Part shown: positions 22,943-36,540 of the stretch, in pieces
How the letters are laid out: each line of letters begins with the position of its first letter
How positions within the stretch are numbered: position 1 is the first letter of the stretch
Assembly: GCF_019578655.1 (NCBI RefSeq)
Contig: NC_063256.1
Coordinates: 36,629,185-36,693,184 of the forward strand
Direction of reading: 5' to 3'
DNA from: Ricinus communis
Lineage: Eukaryota > Streptophyta > Magnoliopsida > Malpighiales > Euphorbiaceae
DNA: 64,000 nt
The notes under the pieces: generated by a model
What the model saw: only the letters and a program-made list of their open reading frames with translations
Databases searched by the model: none
Told to the model about the DNA's origin: nothing
Position numbers and translations under genes: made by a program

Positions 22943-24629
22943 GAAGCACCATTATGATGTGATGTTGGCCAACCATTTCAAATTTAAAAGAAATAAAACC
23001 ACAGTTTCTTCCGTATCCTTACAGCCTCTTTTGAATGGAAGTCTTTTAGAGTTTTACAAAATTTTGCACCCTCCAATCCTTATTTGGGAAGAAAATACTA
23101 TTCCGAAGGTAAGATCTTTTTTAAAGGTTTTTAACAACTTTCAAAACCTTATAAATCTCAACCAATCAAATTGAAGGATTGATAAGATTCTAATTTAAAT
23201 AAATTTTATGGATTTATATTTAGTTCAACTTATTAATACAGCTGATAGCTGATAGCTGATAATTGGTATTCGATGGGTGATATCCGATAACTACTAATTA
23301 AACAGTTAAAAAAATTTTACTGAAATCTTTTTAGAAATACCTTTAAAATGTTTAAAATATCATTTTTACTATCAATTTTTTTAAAAAAAAATAATGTAAA
23401 ATGAAATTTTATTTAAAAAACACGGTAGTATATGTTAGATATATTCTTTTTAGTATATCTTATTAGCAATTTGACATAAGTTTCTCATAACTTTTATGGT
23501 ATTGAGTTGTTAGTATATGTGTAATATATATATATAGTATCTGTTGGATAATATTTGATGTACATGATTAGTATTCAGGGTTTGTATCTAAAACTATTTT
23601 TTAGTACCATTTCATGTATTTCATTATATGTTTTGTATATATTAGGTATATCATTAGTGTCTGAAACTGATCTCTAAAATTATATTTAATATCTATTTAG
23701 TATACATTTACTATATTATTAATATCTGAAATTGATATCTAAAATTATCTTTTAGTATCTACTCCGTATTATTAGTATCACTTTTATATATTTCAGTAGT
23801 ATATATTTAATATATATCTAGTACATAACTAGTATATAATTTGTCTGTCCTTTTCTTAGATTTTAAATGTTGTCTTTCCATACATCTTTTAACTAAAATT
23901 AATTTAAGCTTAATAATTCTTGATTAAAATATAACAATCTAGTCAAATTTTATTTATAAAGATGAATTAAGAACACCCAAAAGAAGCAATGCTCCAACGG
24001 GACTGGTCCTTCGATAGTTCTAAGCAACATATCCAGTAAAATAGAAGTTGACATTGGACGAGAGCAAAAAGGTACTGTAATTTTACTTCGTGCTGTAACT
24101 TCTATTTTTGGAAAACCTTGAAAGTAAGAAACAACTGAACAATTGAAAGCTGATAATTTTTATAGAACTCAAAACTCCTAAATAAGATCCTGAAGTTGAC
24201 AATTCTTATAAACAAATAACCCGTAACTCGAATTTTCTTTTGTTTCGACTGACCAAGCTAGTCTCTATGTTGGGTACCTGGAAGAAGCATCATATACTTT
24301 ATTAATACTCAGCTCAAAGAGAGAAGGTAGAGCAAAGGAAAATATGTAACTTATTACTAAATAACCATGTCATGAGAGTTGCAACCTTCTAGGAAGGCAC
24401 AATTACACAACACTGTAAACATGTCATTTGATATATATATATATATATATATAAACTTAGATTGACATCCATTGCTTTTTTAGGACACAACTTACAAAAT
24501 AAAGGAAACATGGTCACAGAAAAGAAAACAAATTTCGTTGTTGGACCTTGCTTCCTAGTGATTATTATTTGTAAGCATAATAATGAAGCTTCTTATGACA
24601 ACTAACGATTAAAATTTTCATCCCCATTA
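22943..24629. other. AT-rich intergenic DNA with degenerate repeats
   Basis: No gene seen. About 23440-23850 contains diverged copies of a unit of roughly 65 bases with the core TATCTGAAATTGATATCTAAA (for example starting at 23653 and 23718). A perfect (AT)n run lies at 24431-24452. Confidence 0.5.
24431..24452. repeat. (AT)11 microsatellite
   Basis: Perfect dinucleotide run in intergenic DNA. Confidence 0.85.
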
Positions 24630-24926
24630 TTAGTTCATAAATATTATTATCTCAGTAAAACTGATACTGAAGAAGTTTTGCAATCTGCAGCAACCTTCCA
24701 GAGTTAGGTAAGTGGAGCTGATAAACTGAAAACAACCCTTGACAACACCTCCAATGCAAGCAGATAATAAAGCACCAAAGGAACAAAAAGTGAGTTTACA
24801 CTTTAAGTCGAGCATTTCACTAAACAGTTTATGTGCATTATCAATCATCAACCTTCCCATAAAGAAAGATGAGCCAGATAGTGAACTGTTCATTGGTAAT
24901 AACCTTGAAGTTTTTCTGATGTTCAT
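24630..24926 (-). pseudogene. PPR gene fragment (P-class-like)
   Basis: A 98-codon minus-strand ORF contains the stretch AHKLFSEMLDLKCKLTFCSF followed by GALLSACIGG. This matches the end of one pentatricopeptide repeat and the start of the next in small mitochondrial P-class PPR proteins (typical form KLFDEMP..NC.RTV.SFNALLSAC). No further repeats can be read in phase on either side, so this is a relic of a lost or retroposed PPR gene. Its parent is unrelated to the DYW gene at 52912-55080. Confidence 0.5.
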
Positions 24927-26062
24927 GGAACTCTTCTACCACGAAAAACTGTTATGGCAAATGATAAGTCAAACACCCCACAAAAGGAAAAGAAAAATGA
25001 AGGAAACGTCCCATAAATTACCAACTACCTCTACAGGAGACGACACCATCACCACCTCAATCCACGTACTGCAAAAAAAAAACTAGTTTAGAAAGAAAAA
25101 AATTGAAGAAAGAGCAAAAATAATATATTTGAAGAAAATAGAAAAAGGGTAGAAAATGATAGAAAAAAAAAAACATAAATAAGGTAAAAATGAAATAATG
25201 ACAGAGTATTATTACATAAAAGAAGAAAGTGCCGTAAAAAAGAATTTCAAAAACAACCTTATAATTATATAATTTTTTTAAATTTTATTAGCCATCGTTG
25301 TTAGTATGTTAAATAACAATTGAAAAAATAATTTAACTTTAAATATATTTTATTTTATAATATTATTTACAATAATATAAATTGATAGAATTATTTTATA
25401 ATAATTACAAGTTTTATAATTAATTTTATTTAACTAAATTATATGTATTATTAAAAATATTTTTACATGCTATTCTAAAAGTAAAGATTAGAATTTCACT
25501 ATAAAATTTTATTAATTTCAAAAAATTAAAAATATTTATACTTTCTTCTTTTTAATTTAATAAAATATTTATTTCATGATAAATTAAAAATAATTACTAT
25601 GCATTTTAAGAAATAGTATATTATCTTAATTGTGTATCTTAAATTAAAGAATAATTACTACACACTAATTAAGAACTATTACAGCTTATCTCGATAATAA
25701 TACATTTACAAAATCCACATATTTGACTTCCAGTGTTGATTAGCCACTACTGCTACCCACAATGTTGATCATAACAATTTTCTCCTGTTTACTAGTAAGA
25801 TAAGACTTACAATTGATCTAGTATATTCCTATTTTCACATGTTGACTAAATTATAGTAAAGCTGAAATCCTGTCAGATCTATAAGCATTAGATCTTAGTT
25901 CTGCCAAACAACTATGGAGCAAGCTAGAGAAAGAATTATATATCAAATGGAATTTTAGCATCTAAGATATTATACATATTCATCTATGCAGATTGATAGG
26001 CACATTTCCTCTATCTATCAATAGCTTTCACTACAAAGTACTATATTTTTGTTCTGGCAGTT
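24927..26062. other. AT-rich intergenic DNA
   Basis: No coding evidence. The stretch 25250-25680 is extremely AT-rich. The end near 26050 is 3' flank of the TEX2-like gene. Confidence 0.5.
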
Positions 26063-29000
26063 TCATGGTCCTCTCATCTTCTCAACAATATTCCTGCCTT
26101 TTTCTTCAATATGCCGTCTCTTCTCCTCGAGTTTCTCCCCCATCTTCTTCCCTAAATCTAGCATCCTTGCTCTTCTTCCCATTCTCTTTGGTCTTGAATC
26201 ATCTTCTTCGGCAGCATGATTATGTTTTTCTGCATGTATCAGAGACCTAGATGGTGATTGACACTCTGAGGTACAACCCCTGCTTTGTTCGCAAGTTTCT
26301 TGTGGTTCATAGCTTGTTAACAAAGGACTTGTTAGTTCTTGCAAAGATTTGCTGTTTTGTATCGATGGCTTGGTGGAGCTCAATGAGCTCTCTAAGGTAT
26401 CAGAAGAATCAGAAATTGATTGTTGGGTGCATTCAATGTTCTGTACTTTTAAATTCTTGCTTTCTGAATCATTACTGGAGGCTCTTCTATAGGCCTCCTC
26501 CTTTGTTTTTGCTTCATCAAGTTGAGAGCCAAGAGTTTCATTTGAAGTGGCCTGATCGCAACTGGCTTCTCGGTTAAGCCACATAAAAGGAGCAACCGTC
26601 CGAGGGGCCCAGTCATTTTTTTCTGCCAACATCCAGGGAATGCATAAGCTTTCACAGTTTGGAAGCACCATAGTTTCTCTGATGGCAGCCTGCATATGTG
26701 AAACAGCATAATCAGGGGAAGTCACTTGTACTATGCTTCAGTAAAGGAAATAAAATAAATGGATGAAATATAGATGTTAAAAATTCTTTTCCTAGTGTTG
26801 TTTAGATAAAGAAAAATAAAGTTGTTTCCTTCTTGAAAAAAGTAGATTAAAAAAAATGCTCAAAATGTATAAAAAGTTGCAGAAGAAAGATGATTCACAC
26901 AACGCTCAGACAATGAGGCATATAGGTAGTTTTAAGAACATTCCGAGTCACTGTTTACTTTTCCCCTCCTTTTAAAAGAGATTACAAATGATAGGCCAGG
27001 ACATAGGAATTCTTTTCCTTTCCCTTCTTATTTTCCTCGTATCCAAACAGGAGAAAATCAGAATCCAACCTTATTACCCTCTTGTTATTTTCTGTTTGCC
27101 AAACACAGGGTTAGCATAACCAATCACCCTAATCTATTTTCAAGAATATTTTTACAAATTATATTCTTCTAGTCGGAGATCATATCATATATATAATCTC
27201 AGAAAGGACTATCAGAACGAAGGTTTGTTTAGGGCCTAAAGTTCAGAGAAAACAGCCAGAGACTAATGCTCAATGGCCAACTTCTAACGATCAGTGGTTT
27301 GTAATTGATTATAGAGCATTTGGTAATGCAGTTATTGAATTTACAATTAAATTATAACATGACTAACAAGGAAACTTACATTTTGTTATGACCCAAGATG
27401 AGACATGACTTGTGATTGCAAGGTGAGAAAATGAAAGCAAAGGGAAAAAGAAGAGAATAGGAAAGGAAGAGAGAAAAGTTTACAGAGAATTCCTGGAAGA
27501 TGGTTTATTCACTACTGTTTAGTTAGACATGTAACAGAATGCAAACTAACTCCTGACAAACTACTAATAGCACAACCATCTATTAACTAATCCAGTTGTC
27601 AATAATCACTAAATCAGCAGCCTATTAACCTTGAGTGGTGACATTACCCTCCCTCCAAATGTATCCTTGTCCTCAAGGATAATGGATGAAAAGCATAAAA
27701 GGTAACCAACTAGCATCTTATGGACAGAAGATAACAACGGTTCATCTCATGCATTTCGTAATGCTTCTGATTTGAAGGTTGACAGTGTTTCTTCTTAAGC
27801 TGCTTATGCTGGTAGTTGTAGGCGAGCAGGACTAGCATGCTTATCCATGGAAATTTCTTCTTGAACAAGGACACGGAAAAACTTAATCTACGTACTTGAG
27901 GAATTGCCATATAACTCATATTGTATTGAGTTTGTTCCATTAAGTAGAACTCTTCCTTAATGCCAATAAACAGGGTATGCCAAAACACAAAGCCCCATTC
28001 AGATGATTTCAATTTGACTAGCAACCAATATGCTATAGAGCTCTTCCATGATGGCTCTTATAACAAGAAAAGTATGAATTCCCAATCCATATGAAAAGAT
28101 ATCATTCAAATTCAATATTATAAATCTTGTAATTTCAGGTGTTTTTAATTATTGGTTGGCAAAATATGAAGCATATTTTGGGTAAGAAATACATAAAAAG
28201 CTGGGTGTTTGGTTTTTCAAAAGCTGGAATTTCTAGCTTTTGATGAAAAGCCAGCATTCTGGATAGAATCTAAATCCCAGCAGCTGGAAATTTCCAATTG
28301 CTGCTTTTAATTAGTTGTTATAGAACACCTAATTATAGCTGTCAACTGTCCAACAGCCTACAGCTACCCACCAAAAGCTAAACTAAACAGGCACTTACAG
28401 TCAATTTCTTTTGCTTTCCCAGACAACAACACTGTCTCTGCTATTGCAACTCAAAATGAGAAGAGAGAAGAGGCAGACAGAGCTATTGTCATGTACATGT
28501 TAATTGTTATTCACACAAGTGACTTAAGAGTTCTAACTAGATTATGGTTCCATTTGCACGCATAAAGAGAAAGGAATTTGATGGTCATGTCAAAAAATCG
28601 TTCTGCAATAATTTGTGAAGGGAAGGAGGATGCGATAATAATCTAGAGTTGTATGCTCAGAAAAAGTCATGCAACATGGTAAAACATGAAATTGCTACAC
28701 ATAGAACTCTCTTTCAATATTTTTACTTGAGCAATAAAAGAAAAATGAGCAGATCAGAATATGAAATGATGTGATTTAGAAATTCCATACCTTAAATCGA
28801 TTGATCAAGAACAAAGCAATGTGTGCACTGCTGATCTTGTGATCTCCAACAGATGACTCCAAGTCAAACTCTATATCAGGCATCGATGTGAAACCATACC
28901 ATAACTGATCTGAAGGAGGAGGCTTTATATGTAACCGCAGAGTTCCACGAAGGGATGCTACCCTTATTGACAAAGAGAGGGGCACCTAAGTTGAAACTTC

Positions 29001-32000
29001 ACTAGTTAATTAAAAATCGAAGGATTTGCTTCATCTATGCAGACTCACTTTAAGGACTATGCAGGTAACATAATTAATAACAAAGTCATAAAAAGACTAG
29101 GAATCCAATCTTCCACGAATAATTTTTGCAACATAACCATTTCAAAGTTTTCTTGCTATTGTTTTCTTTCATTATCAAATCAAATTGATATAGTTAAATG
29201 ACAACCAATTTTAAGTAGGTTCACGACAAAACATAGTACATCTATATGAAGTGGATTTTTAGACAGAACTTGATAGACATAAGAAGAATAAATACGACTC
29301 CTTGTGAAAAAAATACTGGGTCTCACCAAATACAATATAAGAGGATACTAGAAAATATGATTTCACATCGGGTAGTGAAGGCCACTGACAGCTCTAGCAA
29401 ACATGCACATGAGAACTTACCACTCTTTAACACATTTTAAAACACCTTCCTCCCCATCTCCAATTACTCATTTCACCAAATAAAATATAAGAGGATATTT
29501 TATATGATTTTACATCAGGTAGTGAAGGCCACTGACAGCTCTAGCAAACATGCACATGAGAACTGACCACTCTTAACACATTTAAAACACCTTACTCCCT
29601 GTCTTCCAATTACCCATTTCTTGCCATCATTTCTAGGCCTCACTCAATAATCATCTTACTCAGACGCTCATCAATTTTAAAAGACGTATATCATCATAAT
29701 ATAGAAATGCCAATAAACAAACTTATCCATATAAATGATCCATTAAACTCTGTGATCAAACTATCTAGCAAAGAAATTTTCATCACATTGAATCACATCT
29801 ACAATTCTCGGTAATAATTTTTTATGCACACATTTATTTCTGGCTGAGTGCACGTATGTGTAAACAAAAGTAGAACCTTGCAATGTATCATACAAACCTG
29901 TGAGACCTGTTTAGCAACGGAATTAAGAATGGACTTCCACTTAGATACATTAGTTGATGTTGGCAGATAACTTGTAGGGTTTTTCAACCCATCTGCAACA
30001 CAAAAGGATCAATTATAATTGACATCAGTCATCGTCACTTTCTGTTAAATTACTTGATAATAAAGTTTAGTTGCTCCTGACCAAAACCAGTGATAAAGTA
30101 ATTGGCTAATTCAAATGTTTCTCAAATTGTTTCAAGGAAAGCAATTTACACCTTCCATTAAAATTAATTGTATATCTTTCACTCTTCTTATCCACTTTAG
30201 AAACATGTCTCTCATTATGGCAGGTATATGTTTCATTTTGTTCGAAATTTAAAATTGCATCAGAATTAGACTATAATTGGGTAAGCATACAAGTCATACA
30301 CGCCATCTTTACTAGGATAAACAGGAATGGTCTGGGTTGCATAACTACTCTTTCATCATATGCTAATACTATAGAAGGATCATGTAAGATGTTCAGTCAC
30401 AACAAGACATCAAATTGTTGCAGCAAAAATCAATGTATGACAGCTAGGACTTTGCGTAGAATTTGTCACATTTAGTATTTTTTTTCAGGATGCATAGGAA
30501 AGATCCAATAATAGTTTTAAGATAAACATCCATATTCGTGTACGCATGGTTATTCTAACTCTAATTACCATACTTCTCAGTCTTCCAGTAACAACAATTT
30601 TATACAGAATTTGAAGCAGTATTTCATTGGTTGTTTACTTCAGAACAGTAGTGGTCATACATGGCATTAGAAACTTTGCAAGCGCAGAAACCTATAATGG
30701 ATTGCTAAAACTATACCAGACTATGGTGATGATTGCATTTCCTTACTTCGTGTGAAAGCATACAAAATAAGGAGCATATAAACTTCAGATCAGTACAGAT
30801 TTAATCTCACCCAGTTTAAGATTCCCTTCATTCTTCCGCTCTGGCACATCAGCAGCCCCTTCAGAAAGATTCAACTGTTTTCCGAAATATTCAAAACCTT
30901 CCAAAAGGTCTGAAGAGACATCCCCAGAGCTTGATTCTGAGTTTGTATCCACCATATCTTGTTCAAGGTTCTGAACTTCCAGTCTTGTTTCAATATCTAG
31001 CACCAACCCGCCAGAATATTCAACATCGACTTCCCATGCCCATACCTCGTTCATATCTGTAGGAAGAACTCTAATGCCATGAATATAAGGTGGTAGACTC
31101 CCAAGGGCTAGGTCGGTACATACAATTTCACCAATGTAATTAGGTGTCCTCATATTGGACAATGTTCTCTGTTATCACAAATTTGGAAGAAGAAAATAAC
31201 AAATAGAAAAGAAAAGAAGAGACTCAGTATCTGACAAAACAAATAGAAAAAATAAATTTAACTCAGTATCTAAGTATGCATGTAATACACACAACCAAAA
31301 AGTGATGAACGCATATTTGTTTTAAGAACACCAACAGCATTCAATGACACAGAAAATTTGGTTCATTATGCTTATAAAATACATACTACAACATCTTTCT
31401 CACAAGCTTTTAAAAAGACATTCTATAGCTGAATACCACCAACTACCAAGTCCTGAAGAAAGTATATCACTTTTGCAATTTCAGTTTGAGAAACAATAGT
31501 TTGAAAGCTGGCAGAAATATGGAAACCCTACAGCTCTACTGCAGTTATATGTTGAAGTATCTTGAAGAGTCTGTGAAATTTATTTGATGGACCAACCCCC
31601 TGAATTGCTGCACGTTACAATTCTAGGCTACAATCTAAGCACTCCAACTTATTGCAAGAAGGTAGCTGGAATTCAAGCACACAAATAAATGAAGTTAAAT
31701 TTTGTATTAAGAGATAACAGACCTGAATCCGTGATTGCACTAAACTCTTTATACTGACATTACTTTTGGCATCGAAAAAAAAACGAGAAATAAGCAAATT
31801 CCAACACAGTGTTCCTTCATCAATACTAAACTTTTCATCAGAATCCACATCAGAAGTAGGGCTTTGGCTTGCTGAGCGAGATATGGTTGATGAAGCAAGT
31901 GCTGAGATACTTTCCTCCTCAGAACACAAATATGACTTTGCTGTTGGTGCAGTCTTTATTAAGCTAGTGCTCAGATTAGGATCTTGGAATGAGCGAGTCT

Positions 32001-33535
32001 TGTCATTAATCTTTCTCTCATCACGGCTAAGTGAGAAAGTTCCCCTGTTCTCTATACTGGCCTTTGAAGCCTTTCTTGCAAGCTTTTTCAAAAACAGGCG
32101 AACCTTTGACGCAGAACCATCAAGCTTAGTCACCCTATCTGTCGGCTCAGCATTGACCCCTGCTGAGGGCTTCATAAATGAAGGGTATCCAGTATTTAAG
32201 GATGTCAAGTAACTGTGAAACTCTCCATTAATCTTGTTGAACCAGTTAAGTCTTTCTTTTTCATTGCATGAAGCTAGACGGAGGGCTTTACACCATGACT
32301 CCTTCTCCCAAGATGTCTCAAGATAAATGTAAACTTTTTTACTTGCATTATATATCAATGAAGTCTTGCTTTCCACTTTTATGGGAAATCTTTTGGCCCT
32401 GCAATGTCATAAAGAAACTTCATATGATAAAGACAAGTAGCACACAGATTTCGATTACCTTGAATGGATGTAAAATTCCTATTCCACCATGGCTGTATAA
32501 TCAAGGAACTTATTAGCAGTACAAAAAAGGTGGTTCTACTTTCTGCCCATGAAAAAGAGAGGAAAAGGTATAGTTCCACAATTCTCAATAAGGAACGATT
32601 TTAAAGCAAGTGTTTCCAAAGAACAATGCAAACAAAAACAATGATCCATATGACAGTGCTGAGACATATGATTGGGAGGCAACCCGGAAAGATAAGACTT
32701 TATGATAAATGACAGAATGTAATTGTGCAGTATGGAAAGCATGAGGTAAATGCTGCATACCATTTTCTTGAGGGAAGATCTGTAGCTGAAACAGATTCTA
32801 TTATGCAACCCTTTAACGGAATAGCCACATGGGAACCATCTGAGTCTGTCAATATAAGAATCCTATCCTTGATGTTAGCATATTTCCTGACAGGATTAAC
32901 CTCAATTACCTCCTTTTTCTTCTTAGGCTCTTTTGAGACTTTATCATTTTTGGGAACTTTATCTGATTCTATAATCCACACAACCCCCTGAATCAGAAAA
33001 GCAAACCAGCTAGTGAGAAAAAAAAAATTGTAATCATAATCGCTAGAGATACATGCATGAAAACTAGAATGTGAATAGATGGAGATGTAAACATGAATGT
33101 ATTTGTGCAGCACACATGCAAGTATGATAGAGAATTTTTGTGTAAATAGTTTTTTAATGTTGCCCCAATGAAATGGTAAAAGATGCAAGTCCTAATAAGC
33201 TAAAACAGTAAAAATAGAAGAAGTAATCCAATAACCATTCTGCTCAATTAAATGGAATTGAAATAAAACTAAAGAAAAGAAATGATATTTTGTTTGATTG
33301 GTTAATTAAGGAAATGGGTAGAAATAGAAGAGACCTTCTTGTCGAAAGCAAAATCAAGGGACTGCTGGGAATCGAGATGTTGAAGAGAAGAATCGGCGGC
33401 GCCATCTTCTTGTCGAATCTTGTGATTCAATCGCTTAAGGAAGAAATAAAGTAGTAACGCTTCCAAGGCAACAATGGCAACTGAACCAACAAAAAATCCC
33501 CCACCAAATACAAGTAACCACCGCATCATCAGCAT
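26063..33535 (-). CDS. TEX2-like SMP-domain lipid-transfer protein of the ER (PH + SMP)
   Basis: Seven exons on the minus strand: 33535-33335, 32987-32761, 32398-31723, 31168-30811, 29992-29898, 28985-28791 and 26689-26063. They join in phase to 792 residues, close to the length of the plant testis-expressed 2-like family (DUF2404). A membrane segment spans about residues 5-35. A PH-like domain spans about 95-185 (ILILTDSDGSHVAIPL ... SWCKALRLAS). A Ser-rich linker is followed by the SMP domain (about 340-585: GTLCWNLLISRFFFD, NYIGEIVCTDLALGSLPPYI, GGLVLDIETRLEV). The tail is Ser-rich and ends in a charged helix or coiled coil (GKKMGEKLEEKRRHIEEKGR). SMP proteins form lipid-carrying grooves at ER contact sites; that role is inferred from the family. 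Introns 5 and 6 contain a tandem duplication and a MITE-like sequence, and the exons are undamaged. Confidence 0.9.
28203..28395. mobile_element. Possible small MITE in intron 6 of the TEX2-like gene
   Basis: The ends read GGGTGTTTGGTTTTTCAAAA and, in reverse complement from the right, GTGCCTGTTTAGTTTAGCTT. They are imperfect inverted repeats of the TGTTTGGTTT type common in plant MITEs. The inside carries inverted CAGCTGG/AGCTTTT motifs. No clear target duplication was found. Confidence 0.35.
29323..29620. repeat. 150-bp tandem duplication in intron 5 of the TEX2-like gene
   Basis: Two units (29323-29472 and 29473-29620) begin TCACCAAATA and share a long near-identical core including GTAGTGAAGGCCACTGACAG. 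They differ by scattered substitutions and small indels. The unit lies between exons 5 and 6 and does not alter coding sequence. Confidence 0.85.
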
Positions 33536-34023
33536 CTTCCTTTCCTTATTTCAATCGATTGATAATCTCAAGTCTCTGTGATCAGATCATCATCAGAAAA
33601 TAAAGGCCGGAGCCAATGCCAGTATTATCACTTGCAATACTAATTTAATTATTATTTATGTGGGTGCGAAAGGATGATTTTAATATTCCTGTTCTTATGT
33701 TGCTTTAGAAGTTTGCATAAGCAATTGTCCACTGGAAAAATGAACAAGAATCTTAAGTTTGTTTAATTAACCATTTGAAATTGAAATTCTATTTGGAAGA
33801 AAAGGGCAGTTAACGCGTTTACAGTGGCTGGGAATGAGTATTAATGAGGAACCGCAACCCAACTGTTGCTGCACTCTATATCAACCCATGGCCCGTTACG
33901 TGGTTATCCTCCATTACCCCTCTTCTTTATTATTAATTCTTTTTGGGATAACTAAACGCATGGTGTATGAAACTTTTTTTAATTTATTACACACAAGCAT
34001 GTCAATCTAAAAATTATATTCAG
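33536..34023. other. 5' flank of the TEX2-like gene
   Basis: Promoter and leader region of the minus-strand gene. No coding evidence and no obvious TATA box within 100 bases of the ATG. Confidence 0.4.
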
Positions 34024-34420
34024 AGCTGCTTATTTTAAATAATATAATTTTTATAATCAAAAATATTTTAAAAAATATTTATATATAAAAATTAAATTAT
34101 TTTATTTAAGTTTAATAGATTCTTTATATGTTATTCTATATCTTATTTTTATTTTCATAAGTATTAATAATTTTAAATTTTTTATTTTTAATTTTTATTA
34201 ATAGAAAAATAAAAATTATAAATATTAATTAAATCAAATACATAAAAACTTGTAATATATTTATTAAATATAGAATAGAGTAGTTTTCTATATATAGAGA
34301 GTCAAATTGACTCTTTATTTTATATTTAAAGAATAAATAGTGCATTGGAGTGCTATTTTAATGTATGACTCCTTAGAATAAAGAGTTTAACATATATAAA
34401 GATTGCACTGAAAATGCTTT
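34024..34420. mobile_element. Decayed second copy of the Tourist-like MITE (inverted)
   Basis: From about 34024 the sequence aligns over its length with the reverse complement of 13856-14282. Shared blocks include GAGAGTCAAATTGACTCT, AATAAATAGTGCATTGGAGT and AACTTGTAATATATTTATTA. The right end TGCACTGAAAATGCTT is followed by TTA. The left inverted repeat is eroded. The internal sequence is richer in A and T than the intronic copy, which suggests an older insertion. Confidence 0.7.
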
Positions 34421-35155
34421 TAGCAACTTATTTTCAAGTCATCCTTTACATGGATTATATGCAACTTACGATTTTCTTTAGGAAAGTGATTCCATGTGTC
34501 TACCATGATTTTTAATATTTTTGTGAATCTATCCTCATCTTATAAATTTATTAATTTAGTCCATTATTTTTTATTTTATATTAAATATACCCAAACTGAA
34601 TAAAAAGTGTACTAGATATGACATAGTTTTCATATATGGCTATTTTATTCACTCAGAGAGAATCCAATTGCATTAGAGCTTAAAATACACCATTTTACTA
34701 GTTGAAAAAAAGTAATGAAAACATTATTGAAAGACTTCGTTTTTGCCTAATTTCTCACCCTAATAATTTCTAGGAATTTCCAAATTGAGACTCTTACTTT
34801 TTTAAAAGCTTTTGCTGTCTTTGTTCCCATTATTCCCTTTCTTCTCAAGTCCAAGCATTTTCCCTTTCTAGGTCCCTTATGTGAACCATTTTTCTTTGAT
34901 TGCTTAATTCAATGTCCAAACTCTTCAAATTATCTTTTAGGCGCCTTAACTTATTTAGGAGTAACAATGTCTTCTCATTCACTCAATCATTATGCTATCT
35001 AAAGAGAGCACAGCTACATCCATAAAAAAATTCAAATGTCACATATTGTTCAATCTACCTAGAATTTCTTACCTTCACCTTAAAAGAAATAACAAAACTT
35101 ATCTCAATATAAGAACAATTCCAAAACTTATATCTTGAATTATTCAATATCCTTG
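34421..35155. other. Intergenic DNA
   Basis: No gene or clear repeat seen. Lies between the decayed MITE and the copia-like LTR. Confidence 0.4.
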
Positions 35156-35370
35156 TGTTGACAGATATATTTATTTGATTAGCTGAACATAATTAGTCAG
35201 TTATAGCTTTAGTTTCTTGTACTTAGTTTGTTATAGCTTTTATAGCTTGTACCTTTGCATGTATATAACTCGTAGCACAATTATTCCTTCTTTGTAACAA
35301 AAACATTTTGTGAATCAATTCAATACACTATAAAATTCCAAAAGCTCTTTTCTCCTTTCAGAAATTTACA
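35156..35370 (+). repeat. Putative 5' LTR of the copia element
   Basis: Starts TG and ends CA, contains a TATA box and a pyrimidine-rich 3' part, and is followed at once by a TATCAG-containing primer-binding-like site. No matching 3' LTR is present, so the limits rest on these signals alone. Confidence 0.55.
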
Positions 35371-35467
35371 TTGTATCAGGGTGGGAAAGCTCAAAATCCT
35401 AGGGTTTACTTTCTTGAAATCAAATCATCTAGTCAATTAACAATTTCTTTTAAATCAAACACTTAAA

Positions 35468-36540
35468 ATGGACAGAAACAACTTAAATGCAGACTCTGGA
35501 ATTGAAGAAAGCAATCACAATACTGAAAGAAGAGCTGAGAGAGAAATCATCTACAATGGATATCCTTTAGTTCTACAATCTTTAAATCATCCAAACTTGA
35601 ATCTTGTAGGTACTTTGTTAACTAGCACAAACTATTTTGCTTGGAGAAGAGTAATGAGAATAGCTTTGGAAGCGAAGACGAAGTTAGATTTTGTGACAGG
35701 AAAATATAAAATGCCAAAGCAAAAGTCGAACAGTTATGAACAATGGATTAAATGTGATTGTATGGTTATTTTATGGATTTTAAACTCAATTTCTAAAGAT
35801 CTGGTAGGAGCCTTTTTCATAGGTTGAATCTTCCAAACAACTGTGGCATGATCTTAAGCAGAGATTTGGTCAAAGTAATGGTCCTTCTTTATATCAGATC
35901 CAACAGAAAATTGCTTTCATTTCTCAAGAAAATGATGAAATCTCTATGTTTTTTACTAAACTTAAGAAGTTGTGGGATGAATTATCCTTTATGATTGTAA
36001 TACTGACATGTATTTGTGGTGCCATTAGAACTTGTACTTGTGATCTTGCCAAGAATATAGCAGAAATAAATTTAAGAAACAGGTTGATTCAATTTCTCAT
36101 GGGATTAAATGAAGAATATGAGGATGTGAAGAATCAGATTTTGTTAATGGGTCCTTTATCTAATGAAAATACGACTTATTATATGATTTTAACTATTGAA
36201 AAGCAAAGACAAGTAAGCAATTTGATGAATCATGCTATTGAAAGTACAACATTGTTAGCTAGACAGCCTGGATATGGAAGAGTTGGATGGAATAATTGAA
36301 ATTCTATGCAAGGCATTTGGAATAACAAAAAGGGATTACTAGATATTAGGAATGGAAAGGAGAAGAAAGAACATTGTGATTATTGCCATATGGATGGTCA
36401 CACTAAAGAAGGATGTTTCAAGTTAATTGGATATCTTGATTAGTATGCACAAAATAGAGGGAGAGGATAGCCTACACGATTAACTGCTAATGTGTTAGGT
36501 GAATCAGTAGAAGATGATTCAAATTACATAGATACTCCTC
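35468..36540 (+). pseudogene. Copia gag remnant
   Basis: The gag-like reading starts at ATG 35468 and is broken by a stop at 35825. It resumes in other frames (35946-36299, then the zinc-knuckle region to about 36450). The LNHPNLNLVGTLLTSTNYFAWRR segment is typical of plant copia gag N-termini. Nonfunctional. Confidence 0.75.

Noticed and set aside
26251..26577. Plus-strand ORF opposite the last exon of the TEX2-like gene
   Set aside because: Antisense shadow of a real coding exon; the minus-strand frame carries the family sequence.
31766..32212. 148-codon plus-strand ORF
   Set aside because: Antisense shadow of exon 3 of the TEX2-like gene.
20316..33535. Idea that TIP3, alpha-galactosidase and neighbours form a seed-function cluster
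   Set aside because: Only TIP3 has clear seed promoter motifs, the genes between are unrelated, and plant gene order of this kind is usually neutral.
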